This document shows, piece after piece, positions 42,014 through 50,727 of a DNA stretch of 64,000 nucleotides; positions within the stretch are counted from its first letter, which is position 1, and the number at the start of each line of letters is the position of its first letter. The DNA is taken from assembly GCF_000306115.2 (NCBI RefSeq), contig NZ_AKWX02000007.1, positions 310,001-374,000 on the forward strand, written 5' to 3'. The notes beneath the pieces were generated by a model that had not been told where the DNA came from, did no database searches, and saw only the letters and a program-made list of their open reading frames with translations. The DNA comes from Leptospira wolffii serovar Khorat str. Khorat-H2. GTDB taxonomy: Bacteria > Spirochaetota > Leptospiria > Leptospirales > Leptospiraceae. The translations under genes and the position numbers were made by a program.

Positions 42014-42727
42014 ATGTCGTCCTTATCCTCGGAGACTGAATTCGTCGATATTTCGGGAGTCGCTAAGACTGTGGAGGAGGCCGTGAGAACCAGGCATAGC
42101 GTTCGGGATTATCTTTCCAAACCGATCGAGCCGGGTGTTTTGCAGGAACTCTTTTCTAATGCGCTTCGTTCCCCTAGTTGGAAGAATAGCCAACCTTGGA
42201 AGGTGCATGTTCTTTCGGGAGAAAAAAAGGATCGTATGGCGAGGCTACTCGTGGAAAGGGCCAAGCAATCCGAGGCTCCGGTGCCGGATACGATTTGGCC
42301 GAGCGGTTTTCCTTCCGAAGCCAAAAAGAGAATGTTCGATCTAGGGATGAAAATCTACGGAGTTGCGGGGATAGAAAGGAAGGATAAGGAAGCGAGGGAC
42401 GCCTTTATGCTCCGCAATTTCGAATTTTTCGGAGCTCCCACGGCGGTCTTTATCACTACGGAATTCGATCTGAATTTCTATATCGCCTTGGATATAGGCT
42501 GTTTTTTGAACACCGTCATGCTTCTCGCCAGAGGATACGGATTGGGTTCCGTACCTCAGGCCGCCTTGTCCGCCTTTCCTGATATCGTTCGAGGAGAATT
42601 GGGGCTGCCCGAATCGGAAAAAGTGGTCTGCGGTTTGAGTCTGGGTTATCCGAAACGGGACTCCGATCTGAATTCCTTTCATACTCCCAGGGAAAAGGCC
42701 TCCGATCTGATTAAATTCTACGAATAA
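42014..42727 (+). CDS. Nitroreductase-family flavoprotein
   Basis: The 237-residue enzyme begins with the FMN-binding segment TRHSVRDY and has RSPSWKNSQPW, FFGAPTAVF and a C-terminal VVCGLSLGYPKRD. It would reduce nitro groups or quinones with NAD(P)H. GGAGG precedes the ATG by 5 bp; the GTG at 42008 lies within the ribosome site and is rejected. It is probably repressed by the divergent TetR protein. Confidence 0.9.
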   Translation: MSSLSSETEFVDISGVAKTVEEAVRTRHSVRDYLSKPIEPGVLQELFSNALRSPSWKNSQPWKVHVLSGEKKDRMARLLVERAKQSEAPVPDTIWPSGFPSEAKKRMFDLGMKIYGVAGIERKDKEARDAFMLRNFEFFGAPTAVFITTEFDLNFYIALDIGCFLNTVMLLARGYGLGSVPQAALSAFPDIVRGELGLPESEKVVCGLSLGYPKRDSDLNSFHTPREKASDLIKFYE

Positions 42728-42886
42728 ATCCTGTTACCCTGAGAGAAGGATTAGGTTTTTATAAATCTCTTTCTCTTCCAGGGGACGGTTCGAATCTTAA
42801 CGCCTTTTTAACGCTTTAGACCCGGTTCTTAATTCTCCTAACGATTGACGAATCCCGGAAAACGGGTTAGGTTTTTCCTATTCGAT

Positions 42887-42906
42887 CGGATCTCGAAAGA
42901 GATCCG
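42887..42906 (+). promoter_or_regulatory. GNRA-type hairpin just upstream of the kdpF ribosome site
   Basis: CGGATCTC and GAGATCCG form an 8-bp perfect stem closed by a GAAA tetraloop. It ends 4 bases before the GGAGGA ribosome site of kdpF. It should fold in the mRNA and could regulate access to the start or protect the leader. Confidence 0.6.
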
Positions 42907-42919
42907 TCGAGGAGGAAAC

Positions 42920-43003
42920 TTGCCTTTTTCATTCTTAGCCTGCTTGGTTTTCGCGATTTGCGGTTATCTTACCTTTGCCATTCTTCGGCCGGAGAAATTT
43001 TAG
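42920..43003 (+). CDS. kdpF: KdpF, small subunit of the Kdp potassium pump
   Basis: A 27-codon gene with a TTG start encodes one membrane helix ending in AILRPEKF, the well-conserved KdpF C terminus. GGAGG sits 4 bp upstream. KdpF stabilises the KdpABC complex. It lies 9 bp before kdpA, as in E. coli. At this length it is easily missed by gene callers. Confidence 0.85.
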   Translation: MPFSFLACLVFAICGYLTFAILRPEKF

Positions 43004-43012
43004 GAATTCTGC

Positions 43013-44692
43013 ATGAACGGAAACGACGCCATTTTTTACTTCCTATTCTTCGCGGCTTTATTTCTCGTTTCCCCTTGGTTGGGTATCTATTTGGCGAGAG
43101 TCATGGAAGGGGATATCCCTCGATTTATTCGGCCTATGCGCAGGTTGGAAAATCTGGTCCATAGAATTGCCGGAACGGACGAAAGAAAGGATTCCGATCT
43201 TAAGGAATATATAATAGATGTTCTAATCTTCAATCTTCTCTGTCTCGCGATCGTGACCCTCGGCCTACGATTCCAGGGACTCCTTCCCGGAAATCCAGAA
43301 GGAAAAGCGGATCTTCCCTGGGATCTGGCATGGAATACCGCAGTCAGCTTCGTAACCAATACGAATTGGCAGGCCTATTCGGGGGAGGTCTCCTTATCCT
43401 ATACAAGTCAGATGCTTTTATTGGGCGTTCAAAATTTCGTAAGTGCGGGAGTAGGGATCGCGGTTCTCGTCGCGATGGTCCGAGGAATCGCGTCTAGGCC
43501 GGGAGAGAATCGCGGCTTAGGAAATTTTTATACCGATCTGACTCGGTCGATTCTTTATATTCTAATACCGCTTTCCGTGATAGCGGCCTTGGTACTTGTG
43601 TCCCAAGGAGTGGTCATGGATTTTTCTCCCTATGTAAATTCCGTCGGACTGGATGGAGTTCCTACTAAGATTCCTTTGGGACCTGCCGCTTCGCAAGTAG
43701 CGATCAAACAATTAGGAACGAACGGAGGAGGGTTCTTCGGGACCAATTCCGCTCATCCTTTCGAAAATCCGACCTCGTTTTCCAACTGGGTGGAATGTCT
43801 GCTGATTCTTCTTTTACCCGCCTCTATGCCTTTCGCCTACGGTAGATGGGTGAGGTCCTGGAAGTCCGGTCTTTCCATCTTTTTGGGAATGACGATACTA
43901 TTCTTCATAGGCCTGTCATTGGCTTTATATTTTGAAGGCAATTTCTCCGGGCATTGGGAAGGGAAGGAACTTCGATTCGGAACTGCGCAAAGTATCTTAT
44001 GGGGAATGGCGACGACGGCGGCGTCTAACGGATCGGTGAACGCCATGCATGATAGTTTGTCTCCTCTTGCTGGAGGAGCCGCGCTTTGGAATATACTCTT
44101 GGGCGAGGTGGTTTTCGGAGGAGTTGGAGTGGGACTCATCGGAATGTTATTCTATGTGCTTCTCACCGTATTTATTGCAGGACTCATGGTGGGAAGGACC
44201 CCCGAATATTTCGGTAAAAAAATAGAGGCAAGGGAGGTTAAGTTTGCCCTTTTGGGAATCCTCGCTCCCGGTCTGAGTATCTTGGTTTTTACCGCGATCG
44301 CGCTCGGCTACCAGGAGGCTCTCGCTTCCCGCTCGAATCTGGGCCCTCACGGACTTACGGAAATTTTATACGCGTTCGCTTCCGGTGCGGGAAACAACGG
44401 GTCCGCGTTCGGAGGCCTGAACGTGAATACCGTATTTTATAATATTTCGATTTCCGCATGTATGTTAGTCGGAAGATTTGCCGTGATTCTCCCCGCGTTG
44501 GGGCTCGGAGCTTCTCTTTCGGGCAAGAAGGTCGCTCCCAAGGGAGAAGGTACATTCTCCACGGAAAGCCCCATGTTCGTGTTTCTACTTCTTTCCATTT
44601 TGGTGTTGGTCGGAGCCTTGACTTTTCTCCCCTTTCTATTATTGGGGCCCGGAACGGAGCATATCCTCTTGGAACAAGGAATTCGATTTTAA
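43013..44692 (+). CDS. kdpA: KdpA, potassium channel subunit
   Basis: The 559-residue membrane protein (E. coli 557) has ten predicted helices and the four filter repeats. These show as SFVTNTNWQAYSG, GTNGGGFFGTNSAHPFENP, TTAASNGSVNAM and SGAGNNGSAFGG. Potassium enters through it and passes to the KdpB pump. It opens 9 bp after kdpF and 12 bp before kdpB. Confidence 0.97.
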   Translation: MNGNDAIFYFLFFAALFLVSPWLGIYLARVMEGDIPRFIRPMRRLENLVHRIAGTDERKDSDLKEYIIDVLIFNLLCLAIVTLGLRFQGLLPGNPEGKADLPWDLAWNTAVSFVTNTNWQAYSGEVSLSYTSQMLLLGVQNFVSAGVGIAVLVAMVRGIASRPGENRGLGNFYTDLTRSILYILIPLSVIAALVLVSQGVVMDFSPYVNSVGLDGVPTKIPLGPAASQVAIKQLGTNGGGFFGTNSAHPFENPTSFSNWVECLLILLLPASMPFAYGRWVRSWKSGLSIFLGMTILFFIGLSLALYFEGNFSGHWEGKELRFGTAQSILWGMATTAASNGSVNAMHDSLSPLAGGAALWNILLGEVVFGGVGVGLIGMLFYVLLTVFIAGLMVGRTPEYFGKKIEAREVKFALLGILAPGLSILVFTAIALGYQEALASRSNLGPHGLTEILYAFASGAGNNGSAFGGLNVNTVFYNISISACMLVGRFAVILPALGLGASLSGKKVAPKGEGTFSTESPMFVFLLLSILVLVGALTFLPFLLLGPGTEHILLEQGIRF

Positions 44693-44704
44693 GGAACTCA
44701 TTTT

Positions 44705-46798
44705 ATGAAGAAAAATAAGAACGCTTCTTTTTTCCAGGATCCTAAGTTCGTAGGTAAGGCGATTTTGGATTCTATTCGCAAGTTGGATCCACGTTCGCAA
44801 TGGAAGAATCCTGTAATGTTCATCGTCTACCTGGGCGGGATAGTGAGTATATTCGATTTATTTTATGAATCTAAATTCGACGCTTTTTCTTTACAGATTT
44901 GTTTTTGGCTTTGGGTGACCGTTCTTTTCGCGAATTTTGCGGAAGCATTAGCGGAGGGCAGAGGCAAGGCCAGGGCGGAGTCCTTACGTAAGACTAGAAG
45001 GGAAGCCCAGGCGAATAAGATGGTCGGAAATTCCATCGTAATAATTCCTTCCGCCGATCTAAGAGCCGGAGACAAAGTAGTTTGCCAGGCGGGAGAATTG
45101 ATACCAGGGGACGGAGAGGTGATAGAAGGGATAGCGTCCGTGGACGAATCCGCAATTACGGGAGAATCCGCGCCGGTGATCCGGGAGTCGGGAGGGGACC
45201 GTTCCGCTGTGACCGGAGGAACGAAGGTCTTGAGCGACCGAATCGTAATTCAGATTACCACGGATCCTGGAAAAACCTTCTTAGATAAAATGATCTCTCT
45301 AGTGGAAGGAGCCTCGAGACAAAAAACGCCGAATGAGATCGCTTTGTCCATTTTACTGTCGGCACTTTCTTTGGTTTTTATCGTTGCCGTCGCTTCTTTG
45401 GTCCCCGCAGTTCTATATAGCCGTAACGAGGGAGGCGGGAGCCTCGGGCTGGCCGGGTCCTTCTCCGCGTTAGTCGGTCTTTTGGTTTGTCTGATCCCTA
45501 CAACGATCGGAGGTTTATTGTCCGCGATCGGGATCAGCGGTATGGATAGATTGATGAGAAGGAACGTGATCGCAAAGTCGGGGAGAGCCATCGAGGCGGC
45601 GGGAGATATAGACGTTCTTCTTTTGGATAAGACCGGGACCATCACCCTCGGAAACAGGATGGCGACCCGTTTTATTCCCGTATCCGGAGTGACGGAGCAA
45701 AAGCTTGCGGATGCGGCTCAGCTTGCCTCTCTCTCCGACGAAACTCCGGAAGGAAGATCGATCGTAGTATTGGCCAAGGAAAGATTCGGTCTGAGAGGTA
45801 GGAGCTTATCGGATCTGGGCGGAAAATTCGTACCTTTCACCGCAAAGACTAAAATGAGCGGGGTGGACTTCGAGACCAATAAAGAAGGAGTAGTGCGACT
45901 CCCGATCCGAAAAGGAGCCATGGAATCGATTCGGAATTATATCCAAGGTCTAGGTGGGGAATTTCCGGATGAGGTATTGGGAGTCGTAGAAGAAATCGGA
46001 AGGGAAGGGGGGACTCCGTTAGTCGTAACTGAAGGACGTGAAATTCTGGGAGTGGTTCATCTAAAGGATATAGTAAAAGGCGGAATCCGTGAGAGATTTG
46101 CGAGACTGAGGCAGATGGGAATCCGAACGGTAATGATCACGGGCGATAATCCTTTAACCGCCGCTGCCATCGCTGCCGAAGCGGGAGTGGATGATTTCAT
46201 CGCGGAGGCCACTCCGGAAACCAAATTGAAACGTATCCGGGAGGAACAGTCGGGAGGAAAGCTCGTCGCGATGATAGGAGACGGAACGAACGATGCTCCC
46301 GCACTGGCTCAGGCAGACGTGGGAGTAGCCATGAATACCGGGACGCAAACCGCGAGAGAAGCGGGAAATATGATCGATTTGGATAGTAATCCGACTAAGC
46401 TCATCGAGATCGTGGAGATAGGAAAACAACTTCTAATGACCCGAGGGTCTCTCACCACATTCAGTATCGCGAACGACGTCTCCAAATATTTCGTGATTCT
46501 TCCCGCTATGTTCGCGGGATTGTATCCTATCTTCGGAAAAGGGGCATTATCGATTTTGAATATACTCGGATTCGGAAGTCCCGAATCCGCCATCTTGAGT
46601 GCGGTGATTTTTAACGCGCTCATTTTGGTTCTTCTCGTTCCATTGGCTTTGAAAGGCGTGGAATACAGGCCTATGGGGGCGGATTCAGTTTTGGCGAGAA
46701 ACGTCTTCATCTACGGTTTCGGAGGACTTATTCTTCCCTTTTTCGGAATCAAGCTGATAGACATTCTATTGAATTTGGCAAAAGGAGTTTTGGTATGA
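44705..46798 (+). CDS. kdpB: KdpB, P-type ATPase subunit
   Basis: The 697-residue subunit has the phosphorylation motif DKTGTIT (Asp308), the actuator loop TGES (152-155) and [10 protein letters not shown]. It hydrolyses ATP and moves K+ arriving through the KdpA-KdpB tunnel. Its stop overlaps the kdpC start (ATGA). Confidence 0.97.
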   Translation: MKKNKNASFFQDPKFVGKAILDSIRKLDPRSQWKNPVMFIVYLGGIVSIFDLFYESKFDAFSLQICFWLWVTVLFANFAEALAEGRGKARAESLRKTRREAQANKMVGNSIVIIPSADLRAGDKVVCQAGELIPGDGEVIEGIASVDESAITGESAPVIRESGGDRSAVTGGTKVLSDRIVIQITTDPGKTFLDKMISLVEGASRQKTPNEIALSILLSALSLVFIVAVASLVPAVLYSRNEGGGSLGLAGSFSALVGLLVCLIPTTIGGLLSAIGISGMDRLMRRNVIAKSGRAIEAAGDIDVLLLDKTGTITLGNRMATRFIPVSGVTEQKLADAAQLASLSDETPEGRSIVVLAKERFGLRGRSLSDLGGKFVPFTAKTKMSGVDFETNKEGVVRLPIRKGAMESIRNYIQGLGGEFPDEVLGVVEEIGREGGTPLVVTEGREILGVVHLKDIVKGGIRERFARLRQMGIRTVMITGDNPLTAAAIAAEAGVDDFIAEATPETKLKRIREEQSGGKLVAMIGDGTNDAPALAQADVGVAMNTGTQTAREAGNMIDLDSNPTKLIEIVEIGKQLLMTRGSLTTFSIANDVSKYFVILPAMFAGLYPIFGKGALSILNILGFGSPESAILSAVIFNALILVLLVPLALKGVEYRPMGADSVLARNVFIYGFGGLILPFFGIKLIDILLNLAKGVLV

Positions 46799-47346
46799 TT
46801 CGGGGATTACGACATTTGATTCTATGGACTTTTCTTTGCGGGATTTTATATCCGATTTTGGTATTCGGAACCGCGAGGATCGCTTTTGCGAAAGAGAGCT
46901 CCGGTTCTCTCCTGCGAAAAGGAGATTCGGTTTTAGGATCCGAGTTGCTCGCCCAGAAATTCGATTCTTCTAAATATTTTCGCTCTCGTCCTTCCGCCTC
47001 CGAATACAGGAGTGATTCCGGCTCCGGATCGAATCTGGGACCCTCCAATAAAAGTCTGGAAAAAACCGTCCAGGAAAGAAGGTCGGAGTGGCTCTCAAGA
47101 GGCGGAGGGGAAAATGTTCCTACGGAACTTCTCCACTCTTCCGGGAGCGGATTGGATCCTCATCTAAGTCCGGAAGCCGTCCGTTATCAGATACCTATCG
47201 TGGCAAAAGCGAGAGAGATAGGGATAGATGAATTGGAAAGAACGGTCCAAGAATCGATAGAAGGGCCGCAGTGGGGAATTTTCGGTCCTAGAAAAATAAA
47301 CGTTCTCAAGTTGAATCTTAAGCTGGATTTTCGCGGGAGTATTTGA
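46795..47346 (+). CDS. kdpC: KdpC, accessory subunit
   Basis: The 183-residue protein has one N-terminal helix, then the KdpC pattern: [20 protein letters not shown] and [13 protein letters not shown]. It stabilises the KdpABC complex on the outer face. It starts in the kdpB stop codon. Confidence 0.95.
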   Translation: MIRGLRHLILWTFLCGILYPILVFGTARIAFAKESSGSLLRKGDSVLGSELLAQKFDSSKYFRSRPSASEYRSDSGSGSNLGPSNKSLEKTVQERRSEWLSRGGGENVPTELLHSSGSGLDPHLSPEAVRYQIPIVAKAREIGIDELERTVQESIEGPQWGIFGPRKINVLKLNLKLDFRGSI

Positions 47347-47375
47347 AGAATAGGAAGGGCCGGGTCGTTTAAGCT

Positions 47376-50039
47376 GTGGGAAGTTCGGAAGAGGATCGTT
47401 TGGATCCCGATAAGCTGCTCTCTAGGATCGAAAACGGGAGAAAAAGCAAAGGAAGACTGAAGATCTTTTTCGGGATGGCCGCAGGCGTAGGCAAGACCTT
47501 CGAAATGCTCCGAGACGCCCAAAAGGCAAAGACGGACGGAAGAGACGTCGTTATAGGTTATTTAGAAACTCATAATAGAAAAGAAACCGAAGCGCAAGCG
47601 GAAGGGATTCCCGCGATTCCTCGTAGGAAGATCCGATACAAGGATCTGGAATTCGAGGAGATGGATTTGGACGCGGTTCTGGAGAGAAGGCCCGATCTGG
47701 TTCTTGTGGACGAACTCGCTCATACCAATATTCCCGGTTCCCGCCATCCTAAGCGTTACCAGGACGTACTGGAGATTTTAGAGAACGGGATTCATGTTTA
47801 TTCCACCTTGAACGTACAGCATTTGGAAAGTCGTGCCGGGATCGTGGAGGAAATCTCCAAGGCGCCGGTACTAGAGAGGGTTCCTGATTCGATATTGGAA
47901 CTCGCCGACGAAGTGGAACTGGTGGATCTGGTTCCCGACGATCTAGTAAAGAGATTGAAGGAGGGAAAAATCTATCCGGAAGACAAGGTTCCCCAAGCCT
48001 TGCACTCTTTCTTTAAGATTTCGAATCTAACCGCTCTTCGCGAGCTTTCCTTAAGTTATACCTCCAAATTAGTGGACCGAGAACTGGACCGTTTGGAACC
48101 TACCAAGGATTCCAAACTTGCCGAAAAGATTTTAGTCGCCGTAACCGCCTCTAAAAACGGGGCTGATCTTATACGTTATGCGAAGCGGATCGCCTTCGGA
48201 TGGAAGACTCCCTGGGTAGTGGTCTATGTGGACGAGGGAAAACAATTATCCGAAGATGAGAGAAAAATCCTGGGAGAGAATCTTCAGTTGGCCCGGGAAC
48301 TCGGAGGAGAAATCGTAAATATAGTGGAGAGGGATTCCGTCAGAGGAATCCTGAGGGCGGCGGATAGAACCAAGGCGACGCACGTGGTCGTTGGAAAAAG
48401 CCGAAGAACTCGATGGAGTTGGTTCCTTCGGGGCGGTTCTATCGTGGATAAGCTCAGTCGGGAATCCGGAGATTTTCAGATCATCCTTGCGCCGGGTATT
48501 ATCCAAGAAGAGGCTAAGAAAGGAAGGAATCGATTTTGGAACGGACCGCGCTCCGGACCGACACAGTACTTTTTCTCTTTCCTCTCGCTTTTAGCTCTTA
48601 CTTCCTTTAATCTTTTTCTGGATATTTTTACCGGATACTGGTCCATAGGATTAGTATATTTATTTTTTATCATGTTCTTGTCCTTGTTCGTGGGTAGGGG
48701 ACCGGTATTGGTCACTTCCTCGTTGAGCGCAATTTTCTGGAATTTTTTGTTCATTCCTCCTAGGTTCACTTTTTATATCGAGAAGTTGGAAGATTGGATG
48801 ATGTTCGGAACCTATTTCCTTCTCGCGGTCGTATTAGGAGCCTTGACCACTAAACTCAGAGATAGGGAAAGTGCGCTTAGAAAAGGGGAGGAAGCCTTAT
48901 CCTCCTTATACGGACTTTCCGTCGCACTTTCGAACGCCGGAACATTGGACGAAATTGCTTCCATAGCGATCGACAAGATCGGTCCCGTCTTCGGATCCAA
49001 GGTGCTTTTGGTTCTCGTCGACGAAGAGGGATTCTTAGGAAGGAGTCCCCACGCTAAAAGCGAATTCCTTCCGGATCAGAGAGAAATGGCTCTGGCTGGA
49101 TGGACATTCCAGAATCGTAAACCTTCCGGAAAGTTTACGGATACGGTTCCTCTATCCCAAGGGATTTATCTGCCCCTGATAGCTTCGGGAAGTTGTTTCG
49201 GAGTATTCGGCTTGGATCGGGATGGAAAGGAAGCATTCGATTTAGAGGAGGATGCCTTACTCCATTCTATGCTGAATCAAGTCTCCTTGTCTTTGGAAAG
49301 AGTGCAGCTCCTGGGGGTTCGGGAATCCGCTCGCATGGCGGAAGAATCGGAAAGATTCTATTCTGCATTATTTAATTCCGTGAGTCATGATTTCAGAACT
49401 CCTTTGACGGTGATCCGAGGCTCCCTGGATCTTCTGGAATTTTCTAAAGACGAAGAGAAGAAGGTGACGCTATTCTCCGAGATCAGAACCGCATATAGAA
49501 AATTGGATCGATTGGTATCCGATCTACTCGATATGTCCAGACTGGAATCTGGGAGATTGAAATTGGATCTGCAGTGGGAGGATCCGACCGATCTGATAGA
49601 GGATGCGATCCGAGAGACGGAAGAGGAGAAAGGAGATCATATTCTTTCTAGGCAAACGGATGAGAATATGCCCTTAGTAAGAATGGATCGAAGGCTTATG
49701 ACCCAGGTACTTATTCATCTCATCCAAAATTCTTTCCAACATGCGGGCTCGAAAGCGGAAGTTAGAGTGAGGGCCACCGTTCCCAAAGATCATCTCCTAC
49801 TGGTGGTGGAGGATAACGGTGTGGGAATTCCAAAAGGCCAGGAATCGAAGATCTTCGAGAAGTTCACAAAAGGGGACGCGACCGCTTCCGGGACGGGGCT
49901 CGGGCTTTCCATCTGCAAGGGACTCGTGGAATCCCAGGGCGGAAAGATCTGGGCGGAGAATCTGCCGGAAGGAGGAGTGCGTTTTTCCATTCGACTTCCG
50001 GTTTTGACCTTCCCTCCTCTGGAGCAGGAAATTGTCTAA
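47376..50039 (+). CDS. kdpD: KdpD, turgor/potassium sensor kinase
   Basis: The 887-residue protein has an N-terminal KdpD domain with a P-loop (GVGKTFEML) and a VDELAHTNIPGSRH box, then a universal-stress-like domain. Four membrane helices (about residues 400-500) and a GAF-like segment follow. A HisKA domain with SVSHDFRTPLT carries phosphoacceptor His671. The ATPase end has EDNGVGIP and GTGLGLSICKG. It starts at GTG with no clear ribosome site, 29 bp after kdpC. It should phosphorylate KdpE under low K+. Confidence 0.95.
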   Translation: MGSSEEDRLDPDKLLSRIENGRKSKGRLKIFFGMAAGVGKTFEMLRDAQKAKTDGRDVVIGYLETHNRKETEAQAEGIPAIPRRKIRYKDLEFEEMDLDAVLERRPDLVLVDELAHTNIPGSRHPKRYQDVLEILENGIHVYSTLNVQHLESRAGIVEEISKAPVLERVPDSILELADEVELVDLVPDDLVKRLKEGKIYPEDKVPQALHSFFKISNLTALRELSLSYTSKLVDRELDRLEPTKDSKLAEKILVAVTASKNGADLIRYAKRIAFGWKTPWVVVYVDEGKQLSEDERKILGENLQLARELGGEIVNIVERDSVRGILRAADRTKATHVVVGKSRRTRWSWFLRGGSIVDKLSRESGDFQIILAPGIIQEEAKKGRNRFWNGPRSGPTQYFFSFLSLLALTSFNLFLDIFTGYWSIGLVYLFFIMFLSLFVGRGPVLVTSSLSAIFWNFLFIPPRFTFYIEKLEDWMMFGTYFLLAVVLGALTTKLRDRESALRKGEEALSSLYGLSVALSNAGTLDEIASIAIDKIGPVFGSKVLLVLVDEEGFLGRSPHAKSEFLPDQREMALAGWTFQNRKPSGKFTDTVPLSQGIYLPLIASGSCFGVFGLDRDGKEAFDLEEDALLHSMLNQVSLSLERVQLLGVRESARMAEESERFYSALFNSVSHDFRTPLTVIRGSLDLLEFSKDEEKKVTLFSEIRTAYRKLDRLVSDLLDMSRLESGRLKLDLQWEDPTDLIEDAIRETEEEKGDHILSRQTDENMPLVRMDRRLMTQVLIHLIQNSFQHAGSKAEVRVRATVPKDHLLLVVEDNGVGIPKGQESKIFEKFTKGDATASGTGLGLSICKGLVESQGGKIWAENLPEGGVRFSIRLPVLTFPPLEQEIV

Positions 50040-50718
50040 TCCAGTATTACTGATCATAGACGACGAGGTCCAAATCCGACGCCTTTTGCGCATGGCGTGC
50101 GAAGAAGAAGGTTATAAGGTCGAGGAGGCCATATCGGCCGAGGACGCATTAGAAAAAATTTATGTTGTTCGTCCGGACGCGGTTTTATTGGATTTGGGAC
50201 TACCCGGAAAGGGCGGAGAGGAATTTCTCTCACAGCTCAGGGAATCAGGTTCCAAGATACCGATTCTCGTACTCAGCGTGAAGAATTCGGAAAAGGATAA
50301 GATCCGACTTTTGGACGCCGGCGCGGACGATTATCTTTCCAAGCCTTTCGGAGTGGGGGAGTTGCTGGCTAGGATTCGGGTGATGTTACGCCATTCTACT
50401 CCGGAAAAGACGGACGTAAGAGTAAGGCTTGGTCCTCTGGAAATGGATTTCTCCACTCGCAAAGTAATTAAGAACGGAGAGGAAATCCGTCTGACTCCTA
50501 CGGAATATTCTTTTCTGAAATTGTTAGCATCTTATCCCGGAAAGATCGTGACTCAGGCACAGATCCTGAAGGAACTCTGGGGGCCGGATCAGTTCAGTGA
50601 TCCAGGATATCTAAGAGTATACGTGAATCAGATACGTAAGAAAATAGAAACGAATCCCGCAAAGCCGGAGATTCTGATCACGGAACCGGGTGTGGGTTAT
50701 TTTTTAAAAGAGGACTAA
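50032..50718 (+). CDS. kdpE: KdpE, response regulator
   Basis: This 228-residue OmpR-family regulator has a receiver domain with Asp54 in LLDLGLPG and a Lys in LSKPF, then a winged-helix DNA-binding domain. It starts with TTG, overlapping the kdpD stop by 8 bp. It should bind upstream of kdpF. Only 9 bp separate its stop from the convergent antiporter gene. Confidence 0.95.
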   Translation: MSNPVLLIIDDEVQIRRLLRMACEEEGYKVEEAISAEDALEKIYVVRPDAVLLDLGLPGKGGEEFLSQLRESGSKIPILVLSVKNSEKDKIRLLDAGADDYLSKPFGVGELLARIRVMLRHSTPEKTDVRVRLGPLEMDFSTRKVIKNGEEIRLTPTEYSFLKLLASYPGKIVTQAQILKELWGPDQFSDPGYLRVYVNQIRKKIETNPAKPEILITEPGVGYFLKED

Positions 50719-50727
50719 AGTTCGAAT

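Noticed and set aside
42728..42919. Cyclic di-AMP riboswitch in the kdp leader
   Set aside because: The leader is long enough, but I could not recognise the ydaO-type conserved core; only a simple hairpin is clear.
44863..45700. Several minus-strand frames within kdpB
   Set aside because: All are antisense to highly conserved KdpB segments and have no domain similarity.
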